From a virus: DNA of 22,543 nt. A model generated the notes under the pieces. It did not search any database. It saw nothing but the letters and a program-made list of their open reading frames with translations, and had not been told where the DNA came from. The translations under genes were made by a program, and so were the position numbers. The DNA is taken from positions 1 to 22,543 of IMG/VR virus record IMGVR_UViG_3300046777_002249; one strand, written 5' to 3'. Shown here one piece after another: positions 1-5,645 of this stretch (position 1 is the first letter of the stretch; every line of letters starts with the position of its first letter).

Positions 1-137
1 CTCCCTCACTACCCTAGCGCCTCACTCACAAACCGCCCCTGTAAGCCTCTCGTAACGCCTCAGGCCCATGTCACAAAAAACTAACACAATCCTTGACAAA
101 CAATACATATCCACATACATATAAATACACACCAAAA

Positions 138-219
138 TTCTTGGCGAACTATACATTAACACATACACGCCCGCACATATTATAAATAAATTTCTTGGCG
201 AACCATATGTTAAACATAC
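138..219. repeat. Two direct repeats, 54-bp period, starting TTCTTGGCGAAC
   Basis: The copies begin at 138 and 192. Both start TTCTTGGCGAAC and continue with similar AT-rich text ending in ACATAC. The core TGGCGAAC occurs again at about 2494 and 2524, around the start of the gene at 2523, so it may be a protein-binding motif of the plus-strand module. The repeat itself is directly visible; its role is unknown. Confidence 0.65.
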
Positions 220-616
220 GTGCGGGCGGGCGCATATACATACATATAAATATCCTCATACCCATACATATGTATCTTCGCCGTAACACCGCCTACGGCC
301 CTTGTCACGTTTGGCCTAGATTTTGCCTAGCTTTTGTGCCGATCTATTTGATCGGGAGCCCTTGACAAGCCTTAGCAGAGCATGGTATTCGTGCGCGAAC
401 CTTATATTTATACGCCGTGCGGGCGCTTGCCCTGTAGCTATGCCAGAAAGCCAAGCTTTAGCCCATATGTACCCGTAAGAACGTCCTACAATCGTCTACA
501 ATCAACAAAAACCTTTTCCCGCTATGATATAGCGCCCATTGTCTTATGTGTCTTATAGCGCCTCAGGGATCCATTTGCGAAAGTACAAAAAAATATGAGA
601 TTTTTTTAAAATAGAC

Positions 617-646
617 TTGCAAAGGCAAAAGCCAACCATGTATATT
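617..646 (+). promoter_or_regulatory. Sigma70-type promoter for the 257-residue gene
   Basis: A -35 TTGCAA (617-622) and a -10 TATATT (641-646) are separated by 18 bp, with an A/T tract immediately upstream that could act as an UP element. Transcription would begin near 653. A perfect 14-bp palindrome, CTTCCCTAGGGAAG (671-684), lies in the leader and could be an operator or a leader hairpin. The next coding start is at 728. Confidence 0.55.
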
Positions 647-727
647 TATTTCCACGGCAAGGCAAGCCGACTTCCCTAGGGAAGCTTTACCAGGATAACA
701 ATTTTCCTTTTGTTTGGAGTCAAAACA

Positions 728-1501
728 ATGTCAAATTTTCTTTCAATCATCAACAAGCCGACTGCTGAAAACGGTAGTTATAAGCGGGGCAATTGGGCCA
801 CGTATCTTAGGGAGTCTGTATTAGATGGGACCGTTACAGTTGATGAAACAGACGGAAAGATAACGTTAAATAACACAACCTTGTCATTTCCCGTCTGCCT
901 CGGTATGGCTCTTGAACCTGTTTTTTCGGGCGGATATTCTGAAGAACGTTTAAATACTTTTCTGGAATATCAGAAAAAAGAAGTCCTATCAAAGCTACAG
1001 GCAAATACTCAGGAAAAGGAAGGTTTGGCGGATTTTTCCGCAAACGTCCAAACAGGGAGAACTTCAGACGAATATCGTAGCTCTATTTTCCGCGAAAATT
1101 GTAACCGGGACAATGCCGCAAGCCTTGAAACCATTATCCTAGAGTACATGGGATTGGCTGAAAAATCCCAAACAAAGGCTCATTTTGGGGAACTATTGGA
1201 GAAAGTTTCCTTGATTCTCTTCCCTGAAGAAAAGCGGGAAGCTTACGCGGCGATGGCCGAACAGGAGAAAAAAGACGCCGCACAATGGGAATCTTTGACT
1301 TCCGCAGGGTTTGAAAAAATCCGCAAGGTTGACGGTACGGAAAATATTTCCGCGTTCCTTCCATTTGCCAAGGTATCAGACGCCATGCCGAAACTAATGG
1401 AGTGTGGCTTTGGTCCGGTAGGTAAGCCGATACCGGCGGATGATATGACGGGATTAATCGTAGTATTTTCGGCAATAAAGCAAGCGGAAAAACTTGCGTA
1501 A
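728..1501 (+). CDS. Hypothetical protein, 257 residues
   Basis: I do not recognise the family. The start chosen is ATG 728 because GGAG lies 8 bp upstream; a TTG at 710 would add six residues but has no ribosome site. The product is soluble with no membrane segment. The N-terminal part (about residues 1-70) looks like a compact mixed fold. The middle (about 75-190) is rich in charged, probably helical, segments, and the end is hydrophobic-alternating around LIVVFSAIKQAEKLA. It has its own promoter (617-646) and a strong terminator (1514-1547), so it is a single-gene transcription unit at the head of the accessory module. Arginine codons here are largely CGG, CGC and CGT, unlike the rep gene. 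It might be a phage early protein or plasmid accessory protein; nothing supports a specific role. Confidence 0.8.
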   Translation: MSNFLSIINKPTAENGSYKRGNWATYLRESVLDGTVTVDETDGKITLNNTTLSFPVCLGMALEPVFSGGYSEERLNTFLEYQKKEVLSKLQANTQEKEGLADFSANVQTGRTSDEYRSSIFRENCNRDNAASLETIILEYMGLAEKSQTKAHFGELLEKVSLILFPEEKREAYAAMAEQEKKDAAQWESLTSAGFEKIRKVDGTENISAFLPFAKVSDAMPKLMECGFGPVGKPIPADDMTGLIVVFSAIKQAEKLA

Positions 1502-1513
1502 ACCGTAAACCTT

Positions 1514-1547
1514 AAGGGCATATAGTATTATATGCCCTTTCTTTTTT
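1514..1547 (+). terminator. Rho-independent terminator
   Basis: A perfect 11-bp stem, AAGGGCATATA (1514-1524) with TATATGCCCTT (1529-1539), closes a GTAT loop and is followed by TCTTTTTT. It ends the transcript of the gene at 728-1501. The ribosome site of the 29-residue gene at 1559 begins immediately after it. Confidence 0.9.
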
Positions 1548-1558
1548 GGAGCGTAATA

Positions 1559-1648
1559 ATGAAAATAATAGCTTCGATAATTGAATGGGTTATCTTAATT
1601 GGTATCGGCGTACTTATTACGCTGGACTTAACCAGTATTGGCCTTTGA
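1559..1648 (+). CDS. Single-span membrane micropeptide, 29 residues
   Basis: The frame reads MKIIASIIEWVILIGIGVLITLDLTSIGL. GGAG ends 7 bp before the ATG. Residues 3-22 are almost all hydrophobic, so it is very probably a one-pass inner-membrane peptide with a short polar tail. It lies between the terminator at 1514-1547 and the next gene at 1658, which starts 9 bp after its stop, so the two may be co-translated. Short hydrophobic peptides in phages and plasmids include toxins of type I systems, lysis regulators and exclusion proteins; the sequence does not decide between these, and no antisense RNA was identified. Chance coding is possible because the gene is so short, but start, ribosome site and composition agree. 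Confidence 0.5.
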   Translation: MKIIASIIEWVILIGIGVLITLDLTSIGL

Positions 1649-1657
1649 GGTTACGCC

Positions 1658-2017
1658 ATGAAAAAAACAGTATTAAGCGAAATTATCCGCTTGTTTCCAC
1701 TAGACAAAACGGAGGAGCTTGAAAGAGTAATAAAAGAGCATTTACCATCTGGAAGCGGATTCGATAACGGGACTACATTAGACTTTTCAAAGTCTACTCC
1801 CGTTATAGACAAGTTTTGTAGGATTAAAAAGATTGTCTTTTCAACCTCTTTTCATCATATGAATGAGCATGGCTCCTATGATGGCTGGACCGAACATAAC
1901 GTTATAATTACTCCCGATTGGCATGGTTTCCACCTAAGGGTAACAGGGAAAGATAAAAACGGCATAAAGGATTATATTGCGGATTGTTTTCATAATGCGT
2001 TAATGAAGGAGTTATAG
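1658..2017 (+). CDS. Conserved-looking hypothetical protein, 119 residues
   Basis: This is a small soluble protein with two parts: a helical N-terminus (about residues 1-30) and a beta-rich C-terminal part with HHMNEHGSYDGWTEHNVIITP around residues 66-86, followed by FHLRVTGKDKNGIKDYIADCFHNAL. The motif of the type SYDGWTEH..V..TP....F.LR..G...N.IKDYIA..FH resembles, from memory, short accessory proteins found on many phages and plasmids of Gram-negative bacteria; no function is known to me for them. It starts 9 bp after the micropeptide stop. The next gene's ATG follows its stop by 1 bp, with AAGGAG inside its own 3' end, so it belongs to a tight cluster of small genes through 2723. Confidence 0.8.
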   Translation: MKKTVLSEIIRLFPLDKTEELERVIKEHLPSGSGFDNGTTLDFSKSTPVIDKFCRIKKIVFSTSFHHMNEHGSYDGWTEHNVIITPDWHGFHLRVTGKDKNGIKDYIADCFHNALMKEL

Positions 2018-2018
2018 C

Positions 2019-2234
2019 ATGGGCCATTATGTAATAATGGCAGACGGTAAGCAAATAAAGTCCTACCCTTACGATGGAGAAAATAAAGCCGAAATTGAAA
2101 AGTTAGCTCTAGAGTTTGCCGAAAATACTGTTAAAACAGAAACATTCGGAATTGTAACCGTGGAACGTTTCGATTCCGATTCCGCACCATTTCCATTTGA
2201 AACTTGCCCTATAGTTTGGAGGTTCAAAAGATGA
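2019..2234 (+). CDS. Hypothetical protein, 71 residues
   Basis: This is a small acidic soluble protein. The N-terminus GHYVIMADGKQIKSYPYDGE looks like a beta-hairpin, followed by a helix (AEIEKLALEFAENTVK) and a further strand pair. There is no membrane segment and I recognise no family. AAGGAG lies 8 bp upstream of the ATG. Its stop overlaps the start of the next gene at 2231 in an ATGA arrangement, which indicates translational coupling. Confidence 0.75.
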   Translation: MGHYVIMADGKQIKSYPYDGENKAEIEKLALEFAENTVKTETFGIVTVERFDSDSAPFPFETCPIVWRFKR

Positions 2235-2488
2235 TAAATCTATCCCGTATTGCCGCAATGTTTCCCGGCGAGTCCGTGCGCCGCGTAGGCTCGAAATCTT
2301 TATTTCGAGTAGGAGACAATAAAATTGTCTCATATACTACAATCATAGGCCGGAAGGTTGACGGTATATGGTACATACTTGAAAGCGGGATCTATTCCAA
2401 AACTACTTCCCGTCATTGTAATTACATGGCACGGGAGCTTAAGGAAGTCGTAAGAATTAAAAACTTTGGCGAGATACCAAAAACATAA
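2231..2488 (+). CDS. Hypothetical protein, 85 residues
   Basis: The start ATG 2231 is favoured over an upstream TTG at 2204 because GGAGG (2218-2222) sits 8 bp before it and it overlaps the preceding stop by 4 bp. The protein is basic. It contains a beta-rich stretch, NKIVSYTTIIGRKVDGIWY, then KTTSRHCNYMAREL, which looks like a helix. The pattern SY.T.......W......S.TTSRH.N recalls small orphan proteins common in phages and conjugative plasmids; this is from memory and no function is known to me. It sits in the compact accessory cluster. Confidence 0.75.
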   Translation: MINLSRIAAMFPGESVRRVGSKSLFRVGDNKIVSYTTIIGRKVDGIWYILESGIYSKTTSRHCNYMARELKEVVRIKNFGEIPKT

Positions 2489-2522
2489 GTTTTTGGCGAA
2501 CAACAAAACAGAGGATAAATTT

Positions 2523-2723
2523 ATGGCGAACGAAAAACGGCTTTTTGTTGACCAATTCGGGCAAAAATGGTATGCAAAAACGATAAGAGAGCTTCGGGAG
2601 CAAATACCGGGGAGGTGCGGGAAAATGTACGTAGACGGAAAAGATGGTAAAACCTATCACGTCGGATATGTGATCGGGAGCCTATGGCTCAGAATGTACA
2701 AACCCGTTAGGAACGCAGTTTAA
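2523..2723 (+). CDS. Hypothetical protein, 66 residues
   Basis: The ATG at 2523 is preceded by AGAGGA at good spacing. An in-frame TTG at 2466 would add 19 residues but lies inside the previous gene and has no ribosome site. The product is basic and small: a beta-hairpin (FVDQFGQKWYAKT), a helix (IRELREQIPG) and a second sheet (KMYVDGKDGKTYHVGYVIG). No family is recognised. Three TGGCGA-containing motifs (about 2466, 2493 and 2524) cluster around its start and echo the repeats at 138 and 192, so expression could be controlled there. Confidence 0.75.
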   Translation: MANEKRLFVDQFGQKWYAKTIRELREQIPGRCGKMYVDGKDGKTYHVGYVIGSLWLRMYKPVRNAV

Positions 2724-2738
2724 GCCGTTATGAGCGAC

Positions 2739-2782
2739 AAAACGAAGGAGACCGCTACTACCCTATATGGGCTCCTTCGTTT
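2739..2782 (+). other. Long-stem hairpin downstream of the accessory cluster
   Basis: AAACGAAGGAG (2740-2750) pairs perfectly with CTCCTTCGTTT (2772-2782) across a 21-base loop. No long T-run follows directly, so on its own it is not a classic terminator. It directly precedes the hairpin at 2793-2815, and together they probably end the 1559-2723 transcript or stabilise its 3' end. Confidence 0.55.
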
Positions 2783-2792
2783 CGCCTTATAC

Positions 2793-2815
2793 AAGGTTCC
2801 GGGAACCTTTCTTTT
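2793..2815 (+). terminator. Probable terminator after the accessory cluster
   Basis: AAGGTTC (2793-2799) pairs with GAACCTT (2803-2809) over a three-base loop, followed by TCTTTT. The stem is short but the placement after the gene ending at 2723 fits a terminator. Confidence 0.5.
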
Positions 2816-2855
2816 ATAACTTTTCGTTATAACCTTGTTTCTAAAAGTTATAAAA
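2812..2855. repeat. 13-bp perfect inverted repeat
   Basis: TTTTATAACTTTT (2812-2824) is the exact reverse complement of AAAAGTTATAAAA (2843-2855). A third GTTATAA lies between them (2826-2832). On the plus strand the second arm is followed by A's rather than T's, so this does not look like a terminator. It lies directly upstream of the weak promoter for the gene at 2922 and is more like an operator or protein-binding site. Confidence 0.5.
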
Positions 2856-2860
2856 AAAAA

Positions 2861-2888
2861 TGTACTTTCTCGCTGATTGTGGTAATAT
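2861..2888 (+). promoter_or_regulatory. Weak promoter upstream of the 57-residue gene
   Basis: A -10 TAATAT (2883-2888) follows a poor -35 TGTACT (2861-2866) at 16 bp. The ACTTTC text just after the -35 is shared with the promoter at 3098, suggesting two related promoters for two neighbouring small genes. Confidence 0.35.
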
Positions 2889-2921
2889 GGCTCCATGGTC
2901 CACACATTGAAGGAGAACGAA

Positions 2922-3095
2922 ATGACTAAAACAGAAACCTTTATCCTAAAGTTTATCAAAGACTTTGGAAGCCTTACGCTCTATAAAAGGGAGTCTTGTC
3001 GGGAATACAAGACTTTTCGACAAATGGAAAAAGAGTTATCAAACTTTTTCAAAGTAACTGAAAGCGAGAATTACATTACAATAAAGTTTAAATAA
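2922..3095 (+). CDS. Hypothetical protein, 57 residues
   Basis: The ATG at 2922 has AAGGAG 6 bp upstream; an in-frame ATG at 2895 lacks such a site. The peptide is basic and probably mostly helical (TKTETFILKFIKDFGS, then FRQMEKELSNFFKV), ending in a beta strand (NYITIKFK). The overall pattern could be a small winged or mixed alpha-beta DNA-binding fold, but I recognise no motif. It stands alone, with its own upstream promoter-like sequence and a new promoter immediately after it. Confidence 0.65.
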   Translation: MTKTETFILKFIKDFGSLTLYKRESCREYKTFRQMEKELSNFFKVTESENYITIKFK

Positions 3096-3097
3096 AG

Positions 3098-3135
3098 TTT
3101 ACTTTCCAACGGGAACCAAGTAGAATGGTTCCCGT
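3098..3135 (+). promoter_or_regulatory. Promoter with overlapping inverted-repeat operator
   Basis: A -35 TTTACT (3098-3103) and a -10 TAGAAT (3121-3126) are 17 bp apart. A perfect 10-bp inverted repeat, ACGGGAACCA (3109-3118) and TGGTTCCCGT (3126-3135), with a 7-bp centre, covers the spacer and the -10. The geometry fits a repressor-controlled promoter for the gene at 3164. A hairpin attenuator is less likely because the arms begin before the expected transcription start. Confidence 0.5.
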
Positions 3136-3163
3136 ATTTAATAACCATTATAGGAGTCTAAGC

Positions 3164-3367
3164 ATGGTTACTGAATCAATTACCGGTACGCTCTACCGTT
3201 TACGGTATGCCGTGGGTTGCCCAAACGCTTGGGCATTCAAGAAACACCACTATGGAATTCGGGACAACGACGCTGAGTTCCAGTGGTTCGATTCAAAGGA
3301 GGAGGCAACAAAATATGTGGGAACCTCTCCTTTCCTCGAAATTTTCGAGATCAGTTTTAAGGTTTAA
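3164..3367 (+). CDS. Hypothetical protein, 67 residues
   Basis: The start ATG 3164 has GGAG at suitable spacing; the upstream ATG at 3125 lies within the promoter. The product contains RLRYAVGCPNAWAFKKHHYGIRDNDAEF and WFDSKEEATKYV, suggesting an alpha-beta protein with a helix that starts at a DSKEEA cap. There is no membrane segment and no recognised family. It is the last accessory gene before the replication region, and its promoter carries an inverted repeat, so it is probably regulated. Confidence 0.65.
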   Translation: MVTESITGTLYRLRYAVGCPNAWAFKKHHYGIRDNDAEFQWFDSKEEATKYVGTSPFLEIFEISFKV

Positions 3368-3403
3368 TTCTTTACAACGGATATAAAGGGTAAGTTAAAC
3401 TTC

Positions 3404-3431
3404 TTTCCAGTCGCAGGGAAGCGACTATAAT
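3404..3431 (+). promoter_or_regulatory. Promoter with perfect -10 TATAAT
   Basis: TATAAT at 3426-3431 is a perfect -10. The -35 is weak: TTTCCA (3404-3409) at 16 bp. An inverted repeat, AGTCGC (3409-3414) and GCGACT (3421-3426), fills the spacer and touches the -10, resembling an operator. Transcription would begin near 3438. Confidence 0.45.
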
Positions 3432-3437
3432 ATATTT

Positions 3438-3590
3438 GGCACGAATGGTGCAAGGTACTTTCAGAGAAGGTAGGTCTGCGTATAACTTTAGATGGCGGAC
3501 GAGTTTAAAACCATATTCCTCCTATACAAAAAATAATTTCCTAAACACTTGCCGCGTAGCGGCATATCTTTGATATTTTTTTATATTTTT
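3438..3590 (+). ncRNA. Candidate small RNA upstream of the origin
   Basis: From the TATAAT promoter at 3426 a transcript of about 130-150 bases would run to a hairpin TGCCGC-GTA-GCGGCA (3550-3564) followed by a T-rich stretch ending in TTTTTTT. A small hairpin (GCAC..GTGC, 3439-3451) would lie at its 5' end, and CCTCCT, able to mimic an anti-Shine-Dalgarno, lies near 3518. A 42-codon frame (ATG 3445 to TGA 3573) also fits inside but has no ribosome site. Plasmids often place regulatory RNAs beside rep, but no complementarity to the rep leader is evident by eye, so this is a tentative call. Confidence 0.25.
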
Positions 3591-3854
3591 TATACATCCG
3601 CCACGACCGCCCTGCCCTACTGCGTAGCAAAGAAAGTTTCTTTCCTTGATCTTATGTACTATATAGTTTTATATAGTTTTATATGTGTTCTCGCTACGCT
3701 CGAAAGAAGAAAGGAACCATGGTTCTTTCTTTATATGGTTTATCAAATGAAGTTTATTTATAAATCTATAAAAGGATTTCTCCTGCATTTTTCGGTTTTA
3801 TGGTTCGGCATGGATAAGTGCTTGATTCGTAAGGGCTTTTTTGGCCTAAAGTAA

Positions 3855-3888
3855 CGGTTTACCGGCATTTGCGTAGCGATTTACCGGC
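3855..3888. repeat. Two iteron-like repeats, CGRTTTACCGGC, 22-bp period
   Basis: CGGTTTACCGGC (3855-3866) and CGATTTACCGGC (3877-3888) differ at one base and start exactly 22 bp apart, about two helical turns. This is the spacing typical of initiator-binding iterons. They lie just upstream of the rep promoter. Confidence 0.6.
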
Positions 3889-3915
3889 CTGGCCTGTCAG
3901 GTAGCACCGTAGGGC

Positions 3916-3944
3916 TTGCCTGTTACCTGTCAAAATGCTAGAAT
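3916..3944 (+). promoter_or_regulatory. rep promoter with flanking repeats
   Basis: A -35 TTGCCT (3916-3921) and a -10 TAGAAT (3939-3944) are 17 bp apart, giving a short leader to ATG 3970. CCTGTYA occurs three times (3893, 3919 and 3926), and CAGGTA (3899-3904) with TACCTG (3924-3929) forms an inverted repeat across the -35. Rep_3 initiators commonly repress their own promoter through such partial operators, which is the likely role here. Confidence 0.6.
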
Positions 3945-3969
3945 TCCCCTTTATTTTAGAGAAAACCTC

Positions 3970-4773
3970 ATGAATCTTGTACAAAAGAATATGTCTGAAG
4001 TCGAAGTAGCTATAGCAAACACTATCTTGAATAGTTGTTTTGAACTCTCAGTCGTGGAGAGGAATACTATATTCCTGACCTTAGCAGAAATGAGTAGAAA
4101 AGGGAAAGTTAAGGAGGTGGATTATACAAAATGGTATTACATGGAGGCTTCAGAATATGCTTCCCTCAGAAATATTAAACCTAAACACGCCTATGAGGTC
4201 TTGAAAACAGAAACAGCTAGGTTGTTTGATAGGTATATTGTTGTGAAGTACCCTGGAAAGACAACTTTACATAAGATTAGGTGGGTTACGGAAATAAGGT
4301 TTAACGATGAGAGACATAGGGTGGAATTGAGATGGAGTCAAACTATTGTTGAGTTTATATCTGCCCTATCGAAAGACTTTACCCGTTTTAGGGTAGAGGA
4401 TATTGTGAAGATTGATTCAAAGTATACCGCGAGGTTGTATGATCTTCTTCTTCAGAGGAAATTTAAGGGGTTAAAGGGAAAGATAAGGGTTCCAGTGGAA
4501 TGGATTATAGAGCATTGGTCAGTAGCGGAAAGTTCAAGAGAGTATAAGTTTTTAAAAAGTAGGGTTCTCGTACCGGCTATAAAGGAGTTAAAGAATAAAG
4601 GACTCTGTAATGTGGAGTTAAAAGATACAGGGCCGGGGTTAAGGGTTAGTAGGTTTGTGGAAAATGTTGAGTTTACATATGAGTTCCCGGAAAAAGAGAA
4701 GGAAAAAGATAAAGATGTTGAGGGGTTTGAAATGTTTGAACCGGACTTTGGGAGTTTATCATGGGGAGAATAG
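3970..4773 (+). CDS. rep: Rep_3 family plasmid replication initiator
   Basis: At 267 residues this matches the length and signature of Rep_3 (RepB-type) initiators, which bind iterons and open the origin for theta replication. Two winged-helix domains are expected: WH1 at about residues 15-110 (N-terminal ILNSCFELSVVERNTIFLTLAEM, then a helix-turn-helix around EYASLRNIKPKHAYEVLK) and WH2 at about 120-220 with the diagnostic FTRFRVEDIVKIDSKYTARL (about 137-156), which usually reads FTKYRLEDV..M.S.YS.RLYELL in the family. Start 3970 lies downstream of the promoter; the longer frame from 3916 begins inside the -35 and is excluded. The ribosome site is weak (AGAG). Nearly all arginine codons are AGA or AGG, unlike the genes at 728-2723, suggesting a different origin. 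The gene overlaps the next by 13 bp. Confidence 0.9.
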   Translation: MNLVQKNMSEVEVAIANTILNSCFELSVVERNTIFLTLAEMSRKGKVKEVDYTKWYYMEASEYASLRNIKPKHAYEVLKTETARLFDRYIVVKYPGKTTLHKIRWVTEIRFNDERHRVELRWSQTIVEFISALSKDFTRFRVEDIVKIDSKYTARLYDLLLQRKFKGLKGKIRVPVEWIIEHWSVAESSREYKFLKSRVLVPAIKELKNKGLCNVELKDTGPGLRVSRFVENVEFTYEFPEKEKEKDKDVEGFEMFEPDFGSLSWGE

Positions 4774-5105
4774 AGGAAAATGTCAGAAGTATACTTAATT
4801 TTATAGTTTTGAGGGAAATTTTGGAATATATTCCAGCGGAAGAAGGAGCCATTATGCCAGTAACGTATATCTTTGGCGCGAAATATCCTTCGACAACGGG
4901 ACAGTTGTTACAAAGAAGGGGTTGGTATAGGATGTTTAAGGGTATTCACGAGGTCTTTATAGAAGAGACAAAGAAAATTGGTGAAGATAAGGCTAGGATT
5001 ATGTTCTTAGCAAGGGTTATGCTTTTAGTGGAATATGTGAAGGAGAAATATAAGAGTGAGTTTGAAGAAAGTGGGTATAATTGGGTAGTTGGGAAGGTTT
5101 TTTAA
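4761..5105 (+). CDS. Hypothetical protein, 114 residues, overlapping rep
   Basis: The ATG lies inside the last codons of rep and is preceded by GGGAG at about 8 bp, so it is translationally coupled to the initiator. The protein is basic-acidic mixed and mostly helical: residues 1-25 (IEENVRSILNFIVLREILEYI), a central LLQRRGWYRMFKG segment, and a long helix with hydrophobic positions (KARIMFLARVMLLVEYVKEKYKSEF). Arginines again use AGG and AGA, so rep and this gene travelled together. I do not recognise the family. Genes in this position in other replicons include copy-number or partition helpers, but that is only context. The terminator at 5111 ends the pair. Confidence 0.75.
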   Translation: MGRIEENVRSILNFIVLREILEYIPAEEGAIMPVTYIFGAKYPSTTGQLLQRRGWYRMFKGIHEVFIEETKKIGEDKARIMFLARVMLLVEYVKEKYKSEFEESGYNWVVGKVF

Positions 5106-5110
5106 AGGAA

Positions 5111-5144
5111 AGAGAGGAGGGTTTATGGTCCTCCTCTTTTTTTT
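5111..5144 (+). terminator. Strong terminator ending the rep transcript
   Basis: AGAGGAGG (5113-5120) pairs with CCTCCTCT (5130-5137) around a 9-base loop, followed by T's to 5144. On the minus strand the same stem is followed by CTTTCCTTT, so it may also stop the structural operon converging from 5184. The T-rich gap 5145-5183 holds nothing else I can identify. Confidence 0.9.
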
Positions 5145-5183
5145 ATGTTTTATATATTTTTTTATATATTTTTGTTTTTTGTT

Positions 5184-5645
5184 TTATTCTAGTGTTATTA
5201 TGTGGTTTCCACGGGAAGATACCCAGGAGAGGATTTCGGGGGGTGCTGAAGCAACAATACTTTGTGCTTCTTGATCTTCAGGATTTTCCCTTAAAACATC
5301 CAATGCTCTTTCAACTTCACATATCTTCTGAAGTGTTTCATTTTCCTTCCTTATAATCTTTCCCCATTCCTTAGCTCCTACACAAGTTATTATATAATTT
5401 GTGACAGCTTCAATTTCCGCCCCATCGAGCCTAGCCGCTTCAGGATCAGATAAAAGAAGTCCCTTTATACTATTAAGTTCATCATCTTCTGGTAAAGACG
5501 CATACATTAAAAGTTTCGCTATAGCAATTCTCATAAAGATGAGTTCGTCTCGTATAGGGATATTTTTATGTATTAAGTTTTCCGTATACGTAATAATATC
5601 CGACTCACTCCAGGGTTCTTTCTCAGTTAAAAAATTAATAATCAT
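5184..5645 (-). CDS. Hypothetical protein, 153 residues, last gene of the structural operon
   Basis: The stop TAA of the big tail fibre abuts this ATG directly, indicating coupled translation. The protein is acidic and helix-rich (for example IRDELIFMRIAIAKLLMYA and GKIIRKENETLQKICEVERALDVL), with no membrane segment. Position directly after a long tail fibre is where many phages place a fibre-assembly chaperone or a small adhesin-associated protein. I do not see a recognised Tfa motif, so this is a guess from context. It is the final gene before the convergent terminator. Confidence 0.8.
   Translation of the reverse strand: MIINFLTEKEPWSESDIITYTENLIHKNIPIRDELIFMRIAIAKLLMYASLPEDDELNSIKGLLLSDPEAARLDGAEIEAVTNYIITCVGAKEWGKIIRKENETLQKICEVERALDVLRENPEDQEAQSIVASAPPEILSWVSSRGNHIITLE

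Larger units (their letters stand above)
1..700. other. Non-coding region rich in short repeats
   Basis: I see no convincing gene in this stretch. It is a mosaic of short repeats: a 54-bp-period direct repeat (138-219), three near-copies of RCGCCTCA (17, 55 and 558), two TATAGCGCC copies 26 bp apart (528 and 554), tandem CTACAATC copies (486 and 496), and the motif CGTAAC..GCCT..GGCCC.TGTCAC near 49-73 and 282-308. An inverted pair, CGCCCGCAC (168-176) and GTGCGGGCG (220-228), flanks the second large repeat. TTGACA hexamers lie at 93-98 and 362-367 without a good -10 at standard spacing. An A7T/AT7 hairpin (587-607) sits just upstream of the promoter for the first gene. The region could be regulatory, a second origin or a partition-like site; the sequence does not decide. 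Confidence 0.6.
3540..3969. other. Candidate replication origin region
   Basis: This gene-free stretch immediately precedes the Rep_3 gene. It contains AT-rich segments that could melt (3573-3597, and tandem ATATAGTTTT at 3661-3680), a perfect AAAGAAA-G-TTTCTTT palindrome (3629-3643), the palindrome GAACCATGGTTC (3714-3725), the motif GCGTAGC at least three times direct and once inverted (near 3555, 3622, 3871 and 3691), and two iterons at 3855-3888. A TTG-initiated frame across 3549-3854 is hydrophobic and low-complexity with no ribosome site and is probably not a gene. Rep_3 plasmids usually initiate at iterons next to rep, so the assignment is reasonable but unproven. Confidence 0.55.

Noticed and set aside
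348-358. GATCGGGAGCC shared with 2671-2681
   Set aside because: An 11-base match is expected by chance in a window of this size and the flanks do not match.
693-705. GGATAACAATTTT resembling part of the lac operator
   Set aside because: Only one short half-match, no dyad partner and no other lac-like context; coincidence is the best explanation.
3549-3854. 101-codon frame beginning with TTG in the origin region
   Set aside because: No ribosome site, low-complexity hydrophobic text from AT-rich DNA, and palindromes and repeats throughout; more like origin DNA.
5081-5356. Plus-strand hydrophobic frames after the rep operon
   Set aside because: They run through the terminator and poly-T tract and then antisense to the last structural gene; hydrophobicity comes from the T-runs.
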